Shown: positions 1 to 7,671, counted from the stretch's first letter. The stretch is 10,681 nucleotides of DNA from an uncultured Muribaculaceae bacterium (GCA_905207535.1 CAJLLX010000065.1:1-10681); one strand, 5' to 3'. Translations and numbers: made by a program. The notes: a model not told the origin generated them from the sequence alone.

Positions 1-1296
1 TTTGCGGATCTCCTCGGCGAGGCGCTTGTCGCGGTTGTAGGCGGGGTTGTTCTCGAAGACTTCTATGACGGTGTTGTCGTCGAACTGGTCGGGACGGAGC
101 ACGATGTAGCGCTGCAGGTTGCGTGCCTGCTCCATCTGCTTCACTTTTTCGGCGCTGTAGGCCCCGGCAAGTATCTCGGCCTCAGCCTTTTCGCTGGCTT
201 CGGTGTCGGCTGCTTTGCGTTCGGCGGTGTGACCCGGCATGCCGAAGGGACGGGCGGCCTTGTCGTTCTTCTCGCCGATATAGTTTTTCTCGGCTTCACC
301 CTTGATGGTCAGCGGGAAACCGGTGGCCAGGATGGTCATCTTCACCTTGTCGCCGAGCGAGTCGTCGAAGCAGATGCCGTAGATCACATCCACATCCTTG
401 TCGATCTTGGAGATGAAGGCGGTGAGCTCGTTGACCTCCGACATCACGAACTTGCGCTCGGCATTGCGCGAGAAGTAGAGGTTGAAGAGCAGGCGCTTCG
501 AGCGCGATACATCCTTGTTTTTCAGCAGCGGGGAGCTCAGCGCGTCCTCTATGGCCTTTGTGACGCGGTTTTCACCCTCGCCGAATCCGGTGGAGATGAT
601 GGCTGCACCGCCGTTGCGCAGAGTGGTGTCCACGTCGTTGAAGTCGAGGTTCATATACCCGTCGCAGGTGATCAGCTCGGAGATGGAGCGTGCGGCGTTG
701 GTGAGGGTGTCGTCGGCCTTGCCGAAGGCGTTGATGAGGTCGAGGTCGGGGTAAATCTCGGTGAGCTGCTCGTTGTTGACCAGCAGCAGGGCGTCGACAT
801 ATTTGCTCATCTCCTCGGCGCCGTCGAGCGCCTTGAGGATCTTTTTCGGACCCTCGAACCAGAAGGGGATAGTGACGATGCCCACGGTGAGCATCCCTTT
901 CTCCTGGGCTATACGGGCCACCACGGGAGCGGCGCCGGTGCCGGTGCCTCCGCCCATGCCGGCGGTGATGAACACCATGCGGGTCTCGTCGTTGAAGAGC
1001 GCACCGATCTCCTCGGCGCTCTCCTCGGCGGCGGCGCGGGCCACCTCGGGGTTGTTGCCGGCTCCCAGGCCGCGGGTGGTGTTGGGGCCGATCAGCAGTT
1101 TGTGGGGCACGATGGAGTTTTTCAGTGCCTGACGGTCGGTGTTGCACACCACGAACGACACTTTGTTGACCTCCTGCTCGTACATGTGGTTGACGGCGTT
1201 GTCGCCGCCTCCTCCCACGCCTATTATCTTGATTATCACATCGTCGTGACCTTCCTCGATGAACGATGTGCTGTTGTCGATATCTTCTATGCTCAT
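1..1296 (-). CDS. ftsZ: Cell division GTPase FtsZ (3' end cut by window edge)
   Basis: FtsZ is the tubulin-like GTPase that polymerises at midcell and organises the divisome. The window holds 432 codons from the ATG at 1296 with no stop, so the C-terminus lies beyond position 1. The N-terminal IKIIGVGGGGDNAVNHM motif (about residues 22-38) and the tubulin signature GGGTGTG (residues 115-121, after ITAGM) bind nucleotide. The T7 loop NLDFNDVD (216-223) supplies D218 and D221, the acidic residues that complete GTP hydrolysis across the protomer interface. The core ends near residue 330 (TILATGF). A charged linker of about 70 residues follows, then VFENNPAYNRDKR (positions about 22-60), which resembles the conserved C-terminal peptide that binds FtsA, so little is probably missing. 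The ATG lies 91 bp after ftsA and has no Shine-Dalgarno motif; the A-rich leader is usual for Bacteroidota. Confidence 0.97.
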   Translation of the reverse strand, partial: MSIEDIDNSTSFIEEGHDDVIIKIIGVGGGGDNAVNHMYEQEVNKVSFVVCNTDRQALKNSIVPHKLLIGPNTTRGLGAGNNPEVARAAAEESAEEIGALFNDETRMVFITAGMGGGTGTGAAPVVARIAQEKGMLTVGIVTIPFWFEGPKKILKALDGAEEMSKYVDALLLVNNEQLTEIYPDLDLINAFGKADDTLTNAARSISELITCDGYMNLDFNDVDTTLRNGGAAIISTGFGEGENRVTKAIEDALSSPLLKNKDVSRSKRLLFNLYFSRNAERKFVMSEVNELTAFISKIDKDVDVIYGICFDDSLGDKVKMTILATGFPLTIKGEAEKNYIGEKNDKAARPFGMPGHTAERKAADTEASEKAEAEILAGAYSAEKVKQMEQARNLQRYIVLRPDQFDDNTVIEVFENNPAYNRDKRLAEEIRK

Positions 1297-1336
1297 TGTG
1301 AGTGTATGTTTCTGATCTGTATTGCGGTTGTCTTGT

Positions 1337-1369
1337 CTGAAGCTCTGTGTATCTGAAGCGCCCTGAAGC
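1337..1369 (-). repeat. Three direct copies of GCTTCAG in the ftsA-ftsZ spacer
   Basis: The 91-bp spacer between ftsA and ftsZ contains the 7-mer CTGAAGC (GCTTCAG on the transcript strand) at 1337-1343, 1353-1359 and 1363-1369. The copy starts are 16 and 10 bp apart, all within the ftsZ leader or promoter region. Direct copies of a short word just before ftsZ could be protein-binding sites, but no known consensus is recognised here and chance cannot be excluded. Confidence 0.4.
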
Positions 1370-1387
1370 GGGGTGCGTCGGAGGCGA

Positions 1388-2806
1388 TTACTCGTCGTCG
1401 TGTTCCTCGGGCTCCTCCATCATGTTCTCCATGCGGCCGATGAGGTTGCTTATCAGCGAGCCGAATCGCGAGCCGCTCTTCTTTTCCTTGGGCTTCTTCT
1501 CCTTCTCTTTCTTGCGGCGGTGCTCGCTTTCTTCGTCGGGATCGTCGTCGAGTTTGCCGATGCGGCTCACATACTGCTCGTCGCCGCCGGCGGCATCGGT
1601 GGTGGTTTCGGGCTCCTCATCGGCGGGCTCTTCGGCCGGCGTGTCGGGGAGCTCGGTGCACTCTTCGGCTGAGCGGCGCGAGGCTTCGAGCAGGATGGCG
1701 ATGACATCGATGGCCTCGGTGCCGTGGATAGAGCCGTCGGAGATGCGCACGCGGGCGTTGGGCGCTCCCTGGCGCACCGGCATGCCGCTCACCTGAGCCA
1801 GCAGGTCGTTGAAGCCGCGCAGACGGGCGCCGCCCCCTACCACTATGATACCCTTGGGGAGCTCGTCCTCCTTGACGTCGGCATAGCGGAGCTGCGCCAT
1901 GATGTTGGCCACTATCTCGTCGGCACGGGCATGCACGTAGTTGTTGATCTCCGAGTAGTCCACCCCGTCGGCGCTGCCGCTCTTGCGGGCTGCGGTCTCC
2001 GAGGTCAGGGCGTTGCCGCTCACTTTCTTTATCTCCTCGGCGCGCTGCTCGGTGTAGTTGAGGCGTGTGAGGTCGAGGGTGATGTTGCGCGAACCTATCG
2101 GGAGGGTGGCCTCATAGATGCAGGCGCCGTTTTTGAAGATCGCCACCGAGGTGGTCTCGGCACCGAAGTCCACAAACATGCATCCCAGACGGCGCTCGTC
2201 GTCGGCCAGCACCATGTCGGCCTCGGCCAGGGTGCGGTTCACATAGCCTAAGATGTCGATGTGGGCTTTGTCGGTCACCACTCGGCGCAGCATGCGCTTG
2301 AGCTTCTGCGAGCAGCTCACCACGGTCATTTTGGCTTTCAGCACATTGCCGTAGCTGCCCACGGGGTTCACCTGATTCTTGCCGTCGACGCTGAAGCGCA
2401 CCGGGAGCACATCTATCACGTCGCGCTCGGCGTCGACCGTGGCCATCGCCTTCTGCATCAGCTCGTTGATGATCTGGCGTGTGATCTCCGTCTCGCCGGG
2501 GAGCACCAGGTCCACATCCACTGTGGTGCTCATCACCGACCGGCCTCCCAGCCCCATGAAGCCGCCGCGGATGATGCGCGGAGCCACACGCGGATAGTTC
2601 TCCAGGCGCTCGGTCACAGCCTCGATGGCGTCGCTCACCTCCGAGTTTTCGATCACGCCGTAGCGCACTTTGTCGATCAGGCGCTCCTCTTCGGTAGCCA
2701 CCACATCCACCACGCCCGTAGCGTCCACGATGCCTACGGCCCCGCGGATTTTCGAGCTTCCTATCTCGTATGCCACTATGTAGCGTTCCTGTTCTTTCTC
2801 TCCCAT
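1388..2806 (-). CDS. ftsA: Cell division protein FtsA (actin-like FtsZ membrane anchor)
   Basis: FtsA is an actin-fold ATPase that tethers FtsZ filaments to the inner face of the membrane and recruits later divisome proteins. The 472-residue product has the phosphate-1 loop YEIGSSKIRG (13-22), the phosphate-2 motif FVDFGAETTS (211-220) and the adenosine motif IIVVGGGARLRGF (320-332). The usual Asp of phosphate-1 is Glu (E14), which I believe is common in this phylum. After about residue 378 comes a long tail: an acidic Pro/Glu/Asp-rich stretch, a Lys/Arg/Glu stretch (429-443), then SRFGSLISNLIGRMENMM (446-463), which reads as the amphipathic membrane-targeting helix. Family members are often about 420 residues, so the tail explains the extra length. 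The ATG at 2806 precedes conserved sequence directly. The start is 65 bp after ftsQ and ftsZ follows after 91 bp. Confidence 0.97.
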   Translation of the reverse strand: MGEKEQERYIVAYEIGSSKIRGAVGIVDATGVVDVVATEEERLIDKVRYGVIENSEVSDAIEAVTERLENYPRVAPRIIRGGFMGLGGRSVMSTTVDVDLVLPGETEITRQIINELMQKAMATVDAERDVIDVLPVRFSVDGKNQVNPVGSYGNVLKAKMTVVSCSQKLKRMLRRVVTDKAHIDILGYVNRTLAEADMVLADDERRLGCMFVDFGAETTSVAIFKNGACIYEATLPIGSRNITLDLTRLNYTEQRAEEIKKVSGNALTSETAARKSGSADGVDYSEINNYVHARADEIVANIMAQLRYADVKEDELPKGIIVVGGGARLRGFNDLLAQVSGMPVRQGAPNARVRISDGSIHGTEAIDVIAILLEASRRSAEECTELPDTPAEEPADEEPETTTDAAGGDEQYVSRIGKLDDDPDEESEHRRKKEKEKKPKEKKSGSRFGSLISNLIGRMENMMEEPEEHDDE

Positions 2807-2871
2807 AAGTGGTTCAGTATATCTTATTTGTGTTTCACATTAGTTTCTGTTTCGTTTTCCTTCCCACGGGG

Positions 2872-3732
2872 TCAGCGGCCGGTGCCCACGGTGTCGGTCT
2901 CCACCGACACGAGCATGGAGTTGACATCCTCTACTTCTATCTCGTCGCCGGCCTGATCAAAGCGGATCAGCGGCTCGGGGATGCTCTTCTGTCGGCGTGT
3001 GGCCACCACCTGTCCGGCCCATTTCACCGAGATGGTGTCGTAGTAGTTCCACCCCTTCACCGGCATCACCTTGTGATACATCAGCATCACGCGGTCGAGC
3101 TTGTCGTCGAGATTGTCGGGGTCGCCGATGTTGATCACATGTCCGCGGATCATCGGCACCAACAGCACATCGCCGGTGCGCTTCTCCACCGCCACATGCG
3201 ACACAATAGCGTTCCACGCCGAGTCGCGGGCTATGCGCTCCACCAGCGGCAGGAGCGCCACTGCGCTGCTGCCCGATGGGAAATCGCCGGTGATCACCGG
3301 CACATCCAGGCGGTAACGGGCGTTGGCGGTGAGTTTCTTCCCCTGACGGTTGATGTAGTAGGAGCGGCCGCGGCTGTCGAAGATGCGGGCCACAGGCTGC
3401 ATCGGTTCCACCGTAAGGCGCACATGGCCGTTGGCCAGGCGCTCGGCAAGGGCGTGCTCTATGTTGCTGTTGGCTTCGAGATTCTCCTCCATCCGGCGGG
3501 TGTCGACGCTCTGCATCGGCACGCCGGTGCGGTCGAGACCCCACTCTTTGAGCAGACGGCGCACCTCCTCGGCAGTGACGAAATTGCGGCTCGCGGGGCT
3601 TTCGATCACCTGCACGTCGATGGCGTCGCAAGTGGCGCGGGCGGCGGACGAGTTGGCCCACACCAGCGCAAACACCGCGTACCCTGCCAAAAGCAGAGCC
3701 AGCACGCATCGTATTACCGAGATTTTTGTCAT
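2872..3732 (-). CDS. ftsQ: Cell division protein FtsQ (POTRA-domain divisome scaffold)
   Basis: FtsQ is a single-pass membrane protein that connects early cytoplasmic divisome proteins with the FtsL/FtsB complex and the septal synthase on the outer side of the membrane. The 286-residue product has a short cytoplasmic N-terminus, one hydrophobic segment (about 7-26) and a POTRA-like region (about 36-110; CDAIDVQVIE, then FVTAEEVRRLL). The FtsQ beta domain follows, with VEPMQPVARIFDSRGRSYY (108-126) and YDTISVKWAGQVVATRR (231-247). The sequence is divergent, as usual for FtsQ, so the call also rests on position between murC and ftsA. It starts 100 bp after murC, downstream of a heptamer repeat and a good Shine-Dalgarno motif, so it may be expressed partly on its own. 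Confidence 0.92.
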   Translation of the reverse strand: MTKISVIRCVLALLLAGYAVFALVWANSSAARATCDAIDVQVIESPASRNFVTAEEVRRLLKEWGLDRTGVPMQSVDTRRMEENLEANSNIEHALAERLANGHVRLTVEPMQPVARIFDSRGRSYYINRQGKKLTANARYRLDVPVITGDFPSGSSAVALLPLVERIARDSAWNAIVSHVAVEKRTGDVLLVPMIRGHVINIGDPDNLDDKLDRVMLMYHKVMPVKGWNYYDTISVKWAGQVVATRRQKSIPEPLIRFDQAGDEIEVEDVNSMLVSVETDTVGTGR

Positions 3733-3737
3733 CTTTG

Positions 3738-3744
3738 CTCCTTT
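3738..3744 (-). promoter_or_regulatory. Shine-Dalgarno-like site of ftsQ
   Basis: The transcript strand reads AAAGGAG, then five bases (CAAAG), then the ATG at 3732. This is close to ideal sequence and spacing. Most other genes in the window (ftsZ, ftsA, murC, murG, murD) lack such a site, so ftsQ stands out. It supports the ftsQ start and is consistent with an independently translated leader after the 100-bp spacer. Confidence 0.6.
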
Positions 3745-3783
3745 CTTTTCAGTGTCCTCCCCCTAAGCACTACAATATACAAT

Positions 3784-3841
3784 CTAAGACCTAAGACCTA
3801 AGACCTAAGACCTAAGACCTAAGACCTAAGACCTAAGACCT
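3784..3841 (-). repeat. Perfect 7-bp tandem repeat, 8 copies, between murC and ftsQ
   Basis: The plus strand carries eight uninterrupted identical copies of CTAAGAC (3784-3839) plus two more bases of the period. On the transcript strand the unit is GTCTTAG. The array begins inside the last codons of murC: its first TAG (3835-3833) is the murC stop codon. It ends about 50 bp before the ftsQ start. A unit length not divisible by three in a spacer suits slippage-driven copy-number change, and gains or losses beyond the first copy would leave MurC unchanged. No function is recognised. Confidence 0.97.
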
Positions 3842-5182
3842 GTACGCTATATCCGCGATATCTCCGGCGCCGGCCGTGAGAAGTATCTCAAAGTTACCTT
3901 TTTTTATCGTATCGGCCAACTCTTCTTTGGCCAATAGACGTTTTTTATCGCATTTTATCTCATTGAGTATCAACTCCGACGTCACTCCCGGCATCGGCAG
4001 CTCGCGAGCAGGGTAGATCGGCAGCAGCATCACCTCGTCGGCCTCCGACAGCGCGTCGGCAAACTCCCGGTAGAAGTCCTTCGTGCGGCTGTAGAGGTGG
4101 GGCTGGAAGATCACCGTGAGCCGTTTGCCGGGGTAGAGCTTCTTTACAGAGCGTATCGAGGCGCGCAGCTCGTCGGGATGGTGGGCATAGTCGTCGATGA
4201 TGGCGCGCCCGGGCTCTTTGAGGTGAAACTCAAAGCGGCGCTTGGCTCCCATGAAGCTCCCGATGGCCTCGCGGGCCACGTCGGGGTCGAGCTCCCCGGT
4301 GAGCTGACATGCTGCGAGGGCTGCCACGGCGTTTTCGATGTTGATCTCCACCGGCACACCGAGGTTGATGCCGTCGATGCGGCCGCCGGGATATATGAAG
4401 TCGAAGCGGATCTCGCCCTGGCCGTACACCACGTTTTCGGCATGGAAATCGCCTTCATCTTTCGAGTAGCTGAAGACTTTCACCCCCTGCTGTGGGCGCG
4501 GCTTCAGTTTGAGGCCGGTGTGCACCACTAGATAGCCGTCGGGGCGCACCAGTTCGGTAAACCGTGCGAACCCTTCGAGGTATCCGGCCTCGTCGCCGTA
4601 GATGTCGAGGTGGTCGGGGTCGGTGGCGGTCACCACGGCCACATAGGGGCGCAGATGGTGGAACGAGCGGTCGAACTCGTCGGCCTCGGCCACGGTGTAT
4701 TCGCTCCCGGGGTCGAGCAGATAGTTGGAATTGTAGTTGCGAAGCACTCCTCCCAAGAAGGCGGTGCATCCGCATTTGCTGAGGTGCATCACATGTGCGG
4801 CCATGCTCGACGAGGTGGTTTTGCCGTGCGTGCCCGAGAAGCAGAGGGCTTTGCTCCCTTTGGTCACCTCTCCGAGCAGCGCGGCGCGCTTCACCACCTT
4901 GAATCCGCCGTCGCGGAAGTAGCTCAGCACCCGGTTGTCGGCGGGTATGGCGGGCGTATACACCACCAGCGTGGTCTCAGGGTCGCGAAAAGCCGCGGGG
5001 ATCGCCTTTTCGGGGTCATCCTCGAAGCATATGTGCGCACCTTCCTTCTCCAGAGCGGCGCAGAGCTCGCTCGGCGTGCGGTCATATCCGGCCACAGGCA
5101 CCCCTTTGGCGAGATAATACCTCTCCAGGGCTGCCATCCCTATTCCCCCGGCTCCTACAAAATATATCTGCTTTATTTCCAT
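3833..5182 (-). CDS. murC: UDP-N-acetylmuramate--L-alanine ligase MurC
   Basis: MurC is the cytoplasmic ATP-dependent ligase that adds the first residue, L-alanine, of the peptidoglycan stem peptide to UDP-MurNAc. The 449-residue product starts with the UDP-binding glycine motif FVGAGGIGMAAL (8-19) and has the ATP P-loop GTHGKTT (117-123). It also has the nucleotide-interacting GAKRRFEFH (312-320) and the C-terminal motifs DDYAHHPDE (330-338), QPHLYSRT (360-367) and TAGAGDI (436-442). GTHGKTT together with DDYAHHPDE separates MurC from MurD, MurE and MurF. The ATG at 5182 is 45 bp after murG. The tail after GAGDI is short (ADIAYRS), its last codons and stop come from the heptamer repeat, and the stretch before it is AT-rich. 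All catalytic motifs are intact, so the enzyme should work. Confidence 0.98.
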   Translation of the reverse strand: MEIKQIYFVGAGGIGMAALERYYLAKGVPVAGYDRTPSELCAALEKEGAHICFEDDPEKAIPAAFRDPETTLVVYTPAIPADNRVLSYFRDGGFKVVKRAALLGEVTKGSKALCFSGTHGKTTSSSMAAHVMHLSKCGCTAFLGGVLRNYNSNYLLDPGSEYTVAEADEFDRSFHHLRPYVAVVTATDPDHLDIYGDEAGYLEGFARFTELVRPDGYLVVHTGLKLKPRPQQGVKVFSYSKDEGDFHAENVVYGQGEIRFDFIYPGGRIDGINLGVPVEINIENAVAALAACQLTGELDPDVAREAIGSFMGAKRRFEFHLKEPGRAIIDDYAHHPDELRASIRSVKKLYPGKRLTVIFQPHLYSRTKDFYREFADALSEADEVMLLPIYPARELPMPGVTSELILNEIKCDKKRLLAKEELADTIKKGNFEILLTAGAGDIADIAYRS

Positions 5183-5183
5183 C

Positions 5184-5212
5184 GTTCGTTCGGTCTTTTT
5201 CCCTTCCTCCGG
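5184..5212 (-). repeat. Purine-rich leader element, copy before murC
   Basis: On the transcript strand this stretch runs from CCGGAG through GGGAA and an A-run to ACCGAACGAAC, ending one base before the murC ATG. The same order of blocks occurs before ftsW at 7684-7716, with the 11-mer ACCGAACGAAC identical and the 5' blocks matching with small gaps. It also covers the end of the region that would hold a Shine-Dalgarno site, and no well-placed one exists here. Confidence 0.55.
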
Positions 5213-5227
5213 TCAGAAGTATTCCCC

Positions 5228-6325
5228 TCAGTTGCCTTTCACTATTTTGAGAATCTCGTCGACAATGCGGTCGTCGGAATTTTCCATCGCCATTTTGCGC
5301 ACGTTGCGGCTCAGAGTGTCGCGCAGCTCTTTGTCGCGGAGCAGCTCCACAACTTTCTCCCCGAGCTGCTCGCGGCAGTCCTTGTCCATGATCATGATGG
5401 CGGCGTCGCGGCTCGAGAGCGCCTCGGCATTCTTGCGCTGATGGTCCTCGGCCACATTGGGCGAGGGCACCAGGATGGCGGCGGCTCCCACGAGCTGTAT
5501 CTCGCTTATAGTGCTGGCTCCGGCGCGGCTCACCACCACGTCGGCGGCGCGGTAGGCCACATCCATCCGACTAACAAATGCTGTAGCCTTGAGGTTCGGG
5601 TCGCCGATGGCTTTCGCCTCGGCTTCACACTCGGCGGCGTAGTATTTGCCTGTCTGCCAGAGGATCGACGCGCCGCTCTCGAGGATGCGGCGGCAGGCGG
5701 TCTTCATGCTGTCGTTGATGGTGCGGGCGCCGAGGCTGCCACCTACCACCAGCACCAGCGGGCGGTTGGGGTTGAAGCCGAGTTCGCGCTTGGCCTCCTC
5801 GCGGCTCATGGTGCAGCTCACTATATCTTTGCGCACGGGGTTGCCGGTCTTCACTATCCGCTCTTTCGGGAAGAAGCGCTCCATGCCGTCGTAGGCCACG
5901 CAGATGCGCCGGGCCTTGTCGGCCAGCAGTTTGTTGGTCACTCCGGCGTAGGAGTTCTGCTCCTGGATGAGTGTGGGCACCCCTTTTTTCTGCGCTTCCT
6001 TGAGCATCGGCCCGGAGGCGTAGCCTCCCACGCCTACGGCAATGTCGGGAGCAAAGTCGCGGAGCACGCGCTTGGCTTTGCGCATGCTTTTCATCAGCTT
6101 CCACAGCACGGGCACATTGCGCCACAGGCGCTTGCGGTCGAATCCGGCCACGGGGAGCCCGGTGATGGTGTATCCTGCCGCCGGCACACGCTCCATCTCC
6201 ATGCGCCCTTCGGCGCCGACAAAGAGTATTTCGGTCTGCGGGTCGCGGCGCCGCAGCGCGTTGGCTATGGCCAGCGCCGGGAATATATGTCCTCCGGTTC
6301 CTCCCCCCGATATCAGTACTTTCAT
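5228..6325 (-). CDS. murG: Lipid II synthase MurG (UDP-GlcNAc transferase)
   Basis: MurG is the peripheral membrane glycosyltransferase (GT28 family) that transfers GlcNAc from UDP-GlcNAc onto lipid I to give lipid II at the inner face of the membrane. The 365-residue product has the N-terminal glycine loop GGGTGGHIFPALAIA (7-21), the second loop GVGGYAS (98-104), QEQNS (121-125), GNPVR (161-165) and GGSLGA (195-200). In the C-terminal UDP-GlcNAc-binding domain it has SRAGASTISE (266-275) and PSPNVAEDHQRKNA (287-300). Length and motif order are normal. The ATG at 6325 directly precedes the first beta strand (KVLISGGGTGGH), so the start is secure. It follows ftsW by only 13 bp without a clear Shine-Dalgarno site, suggesting translational coupling. 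Confidence 0.98.
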   Translation of the reverse strand: MKVLISGGGTGGHIFPALAIANALRRRDPQTEILFVGAEGRMEMERVPAAGYTITGLPVAGFDRKRLWRNVPVLWKLMKSMRKAKRVLRDFAPDIAVGVGGYASGPMLKEAQKKGVPTLIQEQNSYAGVTNKLLADKARRICVAYDGMERFFPKERIVKTGNPVRKDIVSCTMSREEAKRELGFNPNRPLVLVVGGSLGARTINDSMKTACRRILESGASILWQTGKYYAAECEAEAKAIGDPNLKATAFVSRMDVAYRAADVVVSRAGASTISEIQLVGAAAILVPSPNVAEDHQRKNAEALSSRDAAIMIMDKDCREQLGEKVVELLRDKELRDTLSRNVRKMAMENSDDRIVDEILKIVKGN

Positions 6326-6338
6326 GCGATTTCCGTTT

Positions 6339-7655
6339 TTACAGTTTTCCTAAATTGGCGGCTCCCATCTCTTCGGGTAGCTCGTTGAGCTCGGCTTTCA
6401 CCTCCTTGGGCTTGTCGCTCTGCACGGCCCAGCGGCTCACGCTCAGCATGATGCCGAAGGCTATCGACGTCACTATGATCGACGAACCGCCCTTGGATAT
6501 CAGCGGCAGCGGCTGGCCCGACACGGGGAACACATCTGTTACAATAGCCATGTGAAACAGGGCCTGCAGCACTATCATCACCGCCATTCCCATCACCAGC
6601 AGGGCAGGAAAGGCTCTGGAGCATCGCGAGGCTATCGCTCCGGCTCGCCCGAGCAGGGCGAGGTAGAGGATCAGCAGCCCTATGCCGCCTACCAGCCCCC
6701 AGTCCTCCACCACTATGGCGTAGATATAGTCGGAGAAGGCCAGCGGCAGGCGTGAGGTCTCGCGCGAGTTGCCGGGGAGCACTCCGGTCACTCCGCCGTG
6801 GGCCTGAGCCATGTAGGAGTACATCTCCTGGCGGTTGGACGATGTGATCTCCTTCATGTATTTGGGCACGGAGTCGCCCCACCAGTTGGCCAGTCGTCCT
6901 TCGTGGATGTTGGTGCGGTCGGCGGTGGTTTTACCCTCCTCGATGGCAGCAGCCTGCTCCATAGCCACGGTTTCGGCGTCTTTTTCGTGCATATTTTTAT
7001 ATCCGTAGTAGGCGCCGCCGGCCAGGAGGTAGATCCCTACCACTATGGCGAATTTTTTCCATTGCACGCCTCCGATGAGCATCATGGCGAACGATACGCC
7101 CATGAGCAGCAGGGTGTTGGTGAGTCCCTGGGTGAACAGCAGTCCGCCGCACACCAGCACGGCTCCGGCGCTCCATATCACGGCCGATGTGCGCACTCCG
7201 CCGCTTTTCAGCTGATTACGCGACATGATAAAGGCTATGAAGAGCACCACGGCGAGCTTCAGTATCTCCGACGGCTGCAGGGCGATGCCGAGGATGGTGG
7301 TGCTTCGGCGCGCGCCGTTGATGATATCGCCGGCAAATAGCACATATGTGCCCAGTATCACGGCAAATATGCCGAAAAGGGGCGTCAGCGGTATCAGCCA
7401 CTTATATTTCATGCGCGACAGGCACACTGTCAGTATCACGCCTATCACCAGCAGCCGGCCGTGGCGCAGCAGCGGGGCGTAGATATTGGTGGCCTGCACC
7501 TCGCGCGACGAGGCGCTGAAGAGCTCTACCACCGACACCAACAGTATCAGTATGTAGATGGCCCATATGTATTTGTCGGCCTTGGGCAGCGGGGCTTTCG
7601 CTGCCGGCCGGAGCTCCTGAGGCGTCGGTGTGGCCGTTGCGTCGGTTGCGTTCAT
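6339..7655 (-). CDS. ftsW: Septal peptidoglycan glycosyltransferase FtsW (SEDS family)
   Basis: FtsW polymerises lipid II into septal glycan strands together with its class B penicillin-binding protein partner. The 438-residue product is a multi-pass membrane protein whose first hydrophobic segment begins near residue 29, after a polar Ala/Pro/Thr-rich N-terminus. SEDS motifs are visible: INGARRST (112-119) with ALQPSEILKL (125-134), the catalytic-region block LAFSDYIYAIVVEDWGLVGG (305-324), which keeps the Asp (D309) and Glu (E317), and FPVSGQPLPLISKGGSS (376-392). A polar loop of about 65 residues (221-288) precedes the catalytic block. FtsW rather than RodA is favoured by position between murD and murG. 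The ATG at 7655 has GGGAGG ten bases upstream. Confidence 0.95.
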   Translation of the reverse strand: MNATDATATPTPQELRPAAKAPLPKADKYIWAIYILILLVSVVELFSASSREVQATNIYAPLLRHGRLLVIGVILTVCLSRMKYKWLIPLTPLFGIFAVILGTYVLFAGDIINGARRSTTILGIALQPSEILKLAVVLFIAFIMSRNQLKSGGVRTSAVIWSAGAVLVCGGLLFTQGLTNTLLLMGVSFAMMLIGGVQWKKFAIVVGIYLLAGGAYYGYKNMHEKDAETVAMEQAAAIEEGKTTADRTNIHEGRLANWWGDSVPKYMKEITSSNRQEMYSYMAQAHGGVTGVLPGNSRETSRLPLAFSDYIYAIVVEDWGLVGGIGLLILYLALLGRAGAIASRCSRAFPALLVMGMAVMIVLQALFHMAIVTDVFPVSGQPLPLISKGGSSIIVTSIAFGIMLSVSRWAVQSDKPKEVKAELNELPEEMGAANLGKL

Positions 7656-7665
7656 TCTTTGGTTT

Positions 7666-7671
7666 CCTCCC
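7666..7671 (-). promoter_or_regulatory. Shine-Dalgarno-like site of ftsW
   Basis: The transcript strand has GGGAGG ten bases upstream of the ftsW ATG at 7655. Spacing is slightly long but usable. It supports this ATG over later in-frame starts, since the next Met lies well inside the first part of the membrane domain. Confidence 0.45.

Noticed and set aside
229..1356. A 375-codon plus-strand open frame opposite ftsZ
   Set aside because: It mirrors the third-position bias of ftsZ and has no start signal or family resemblance.
1358..1376. Possible hairpin in the ftsA-ftsZ spacer (GC and CCC arms around a 7-base loop)
   Set aside because: Only five pairs with an internal mismatch and no T-run after it on the transcript strand, so it is not a credible terminator.
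3784..3841. Reading the heptamer array as a CRISPR or telomere-like structure
   Set aside because: There are no spacers, the unit is only 7 bp, and it lies inside an operon rather than at a replicon end.
4610..6388. A 592-codon plus-strand open frame opposite murC and murG
   Set aside because: Same compositional shadow; it crosses the murG-murC spacer and has no recognisable motif, while the minus strand encodes complete enzymes.
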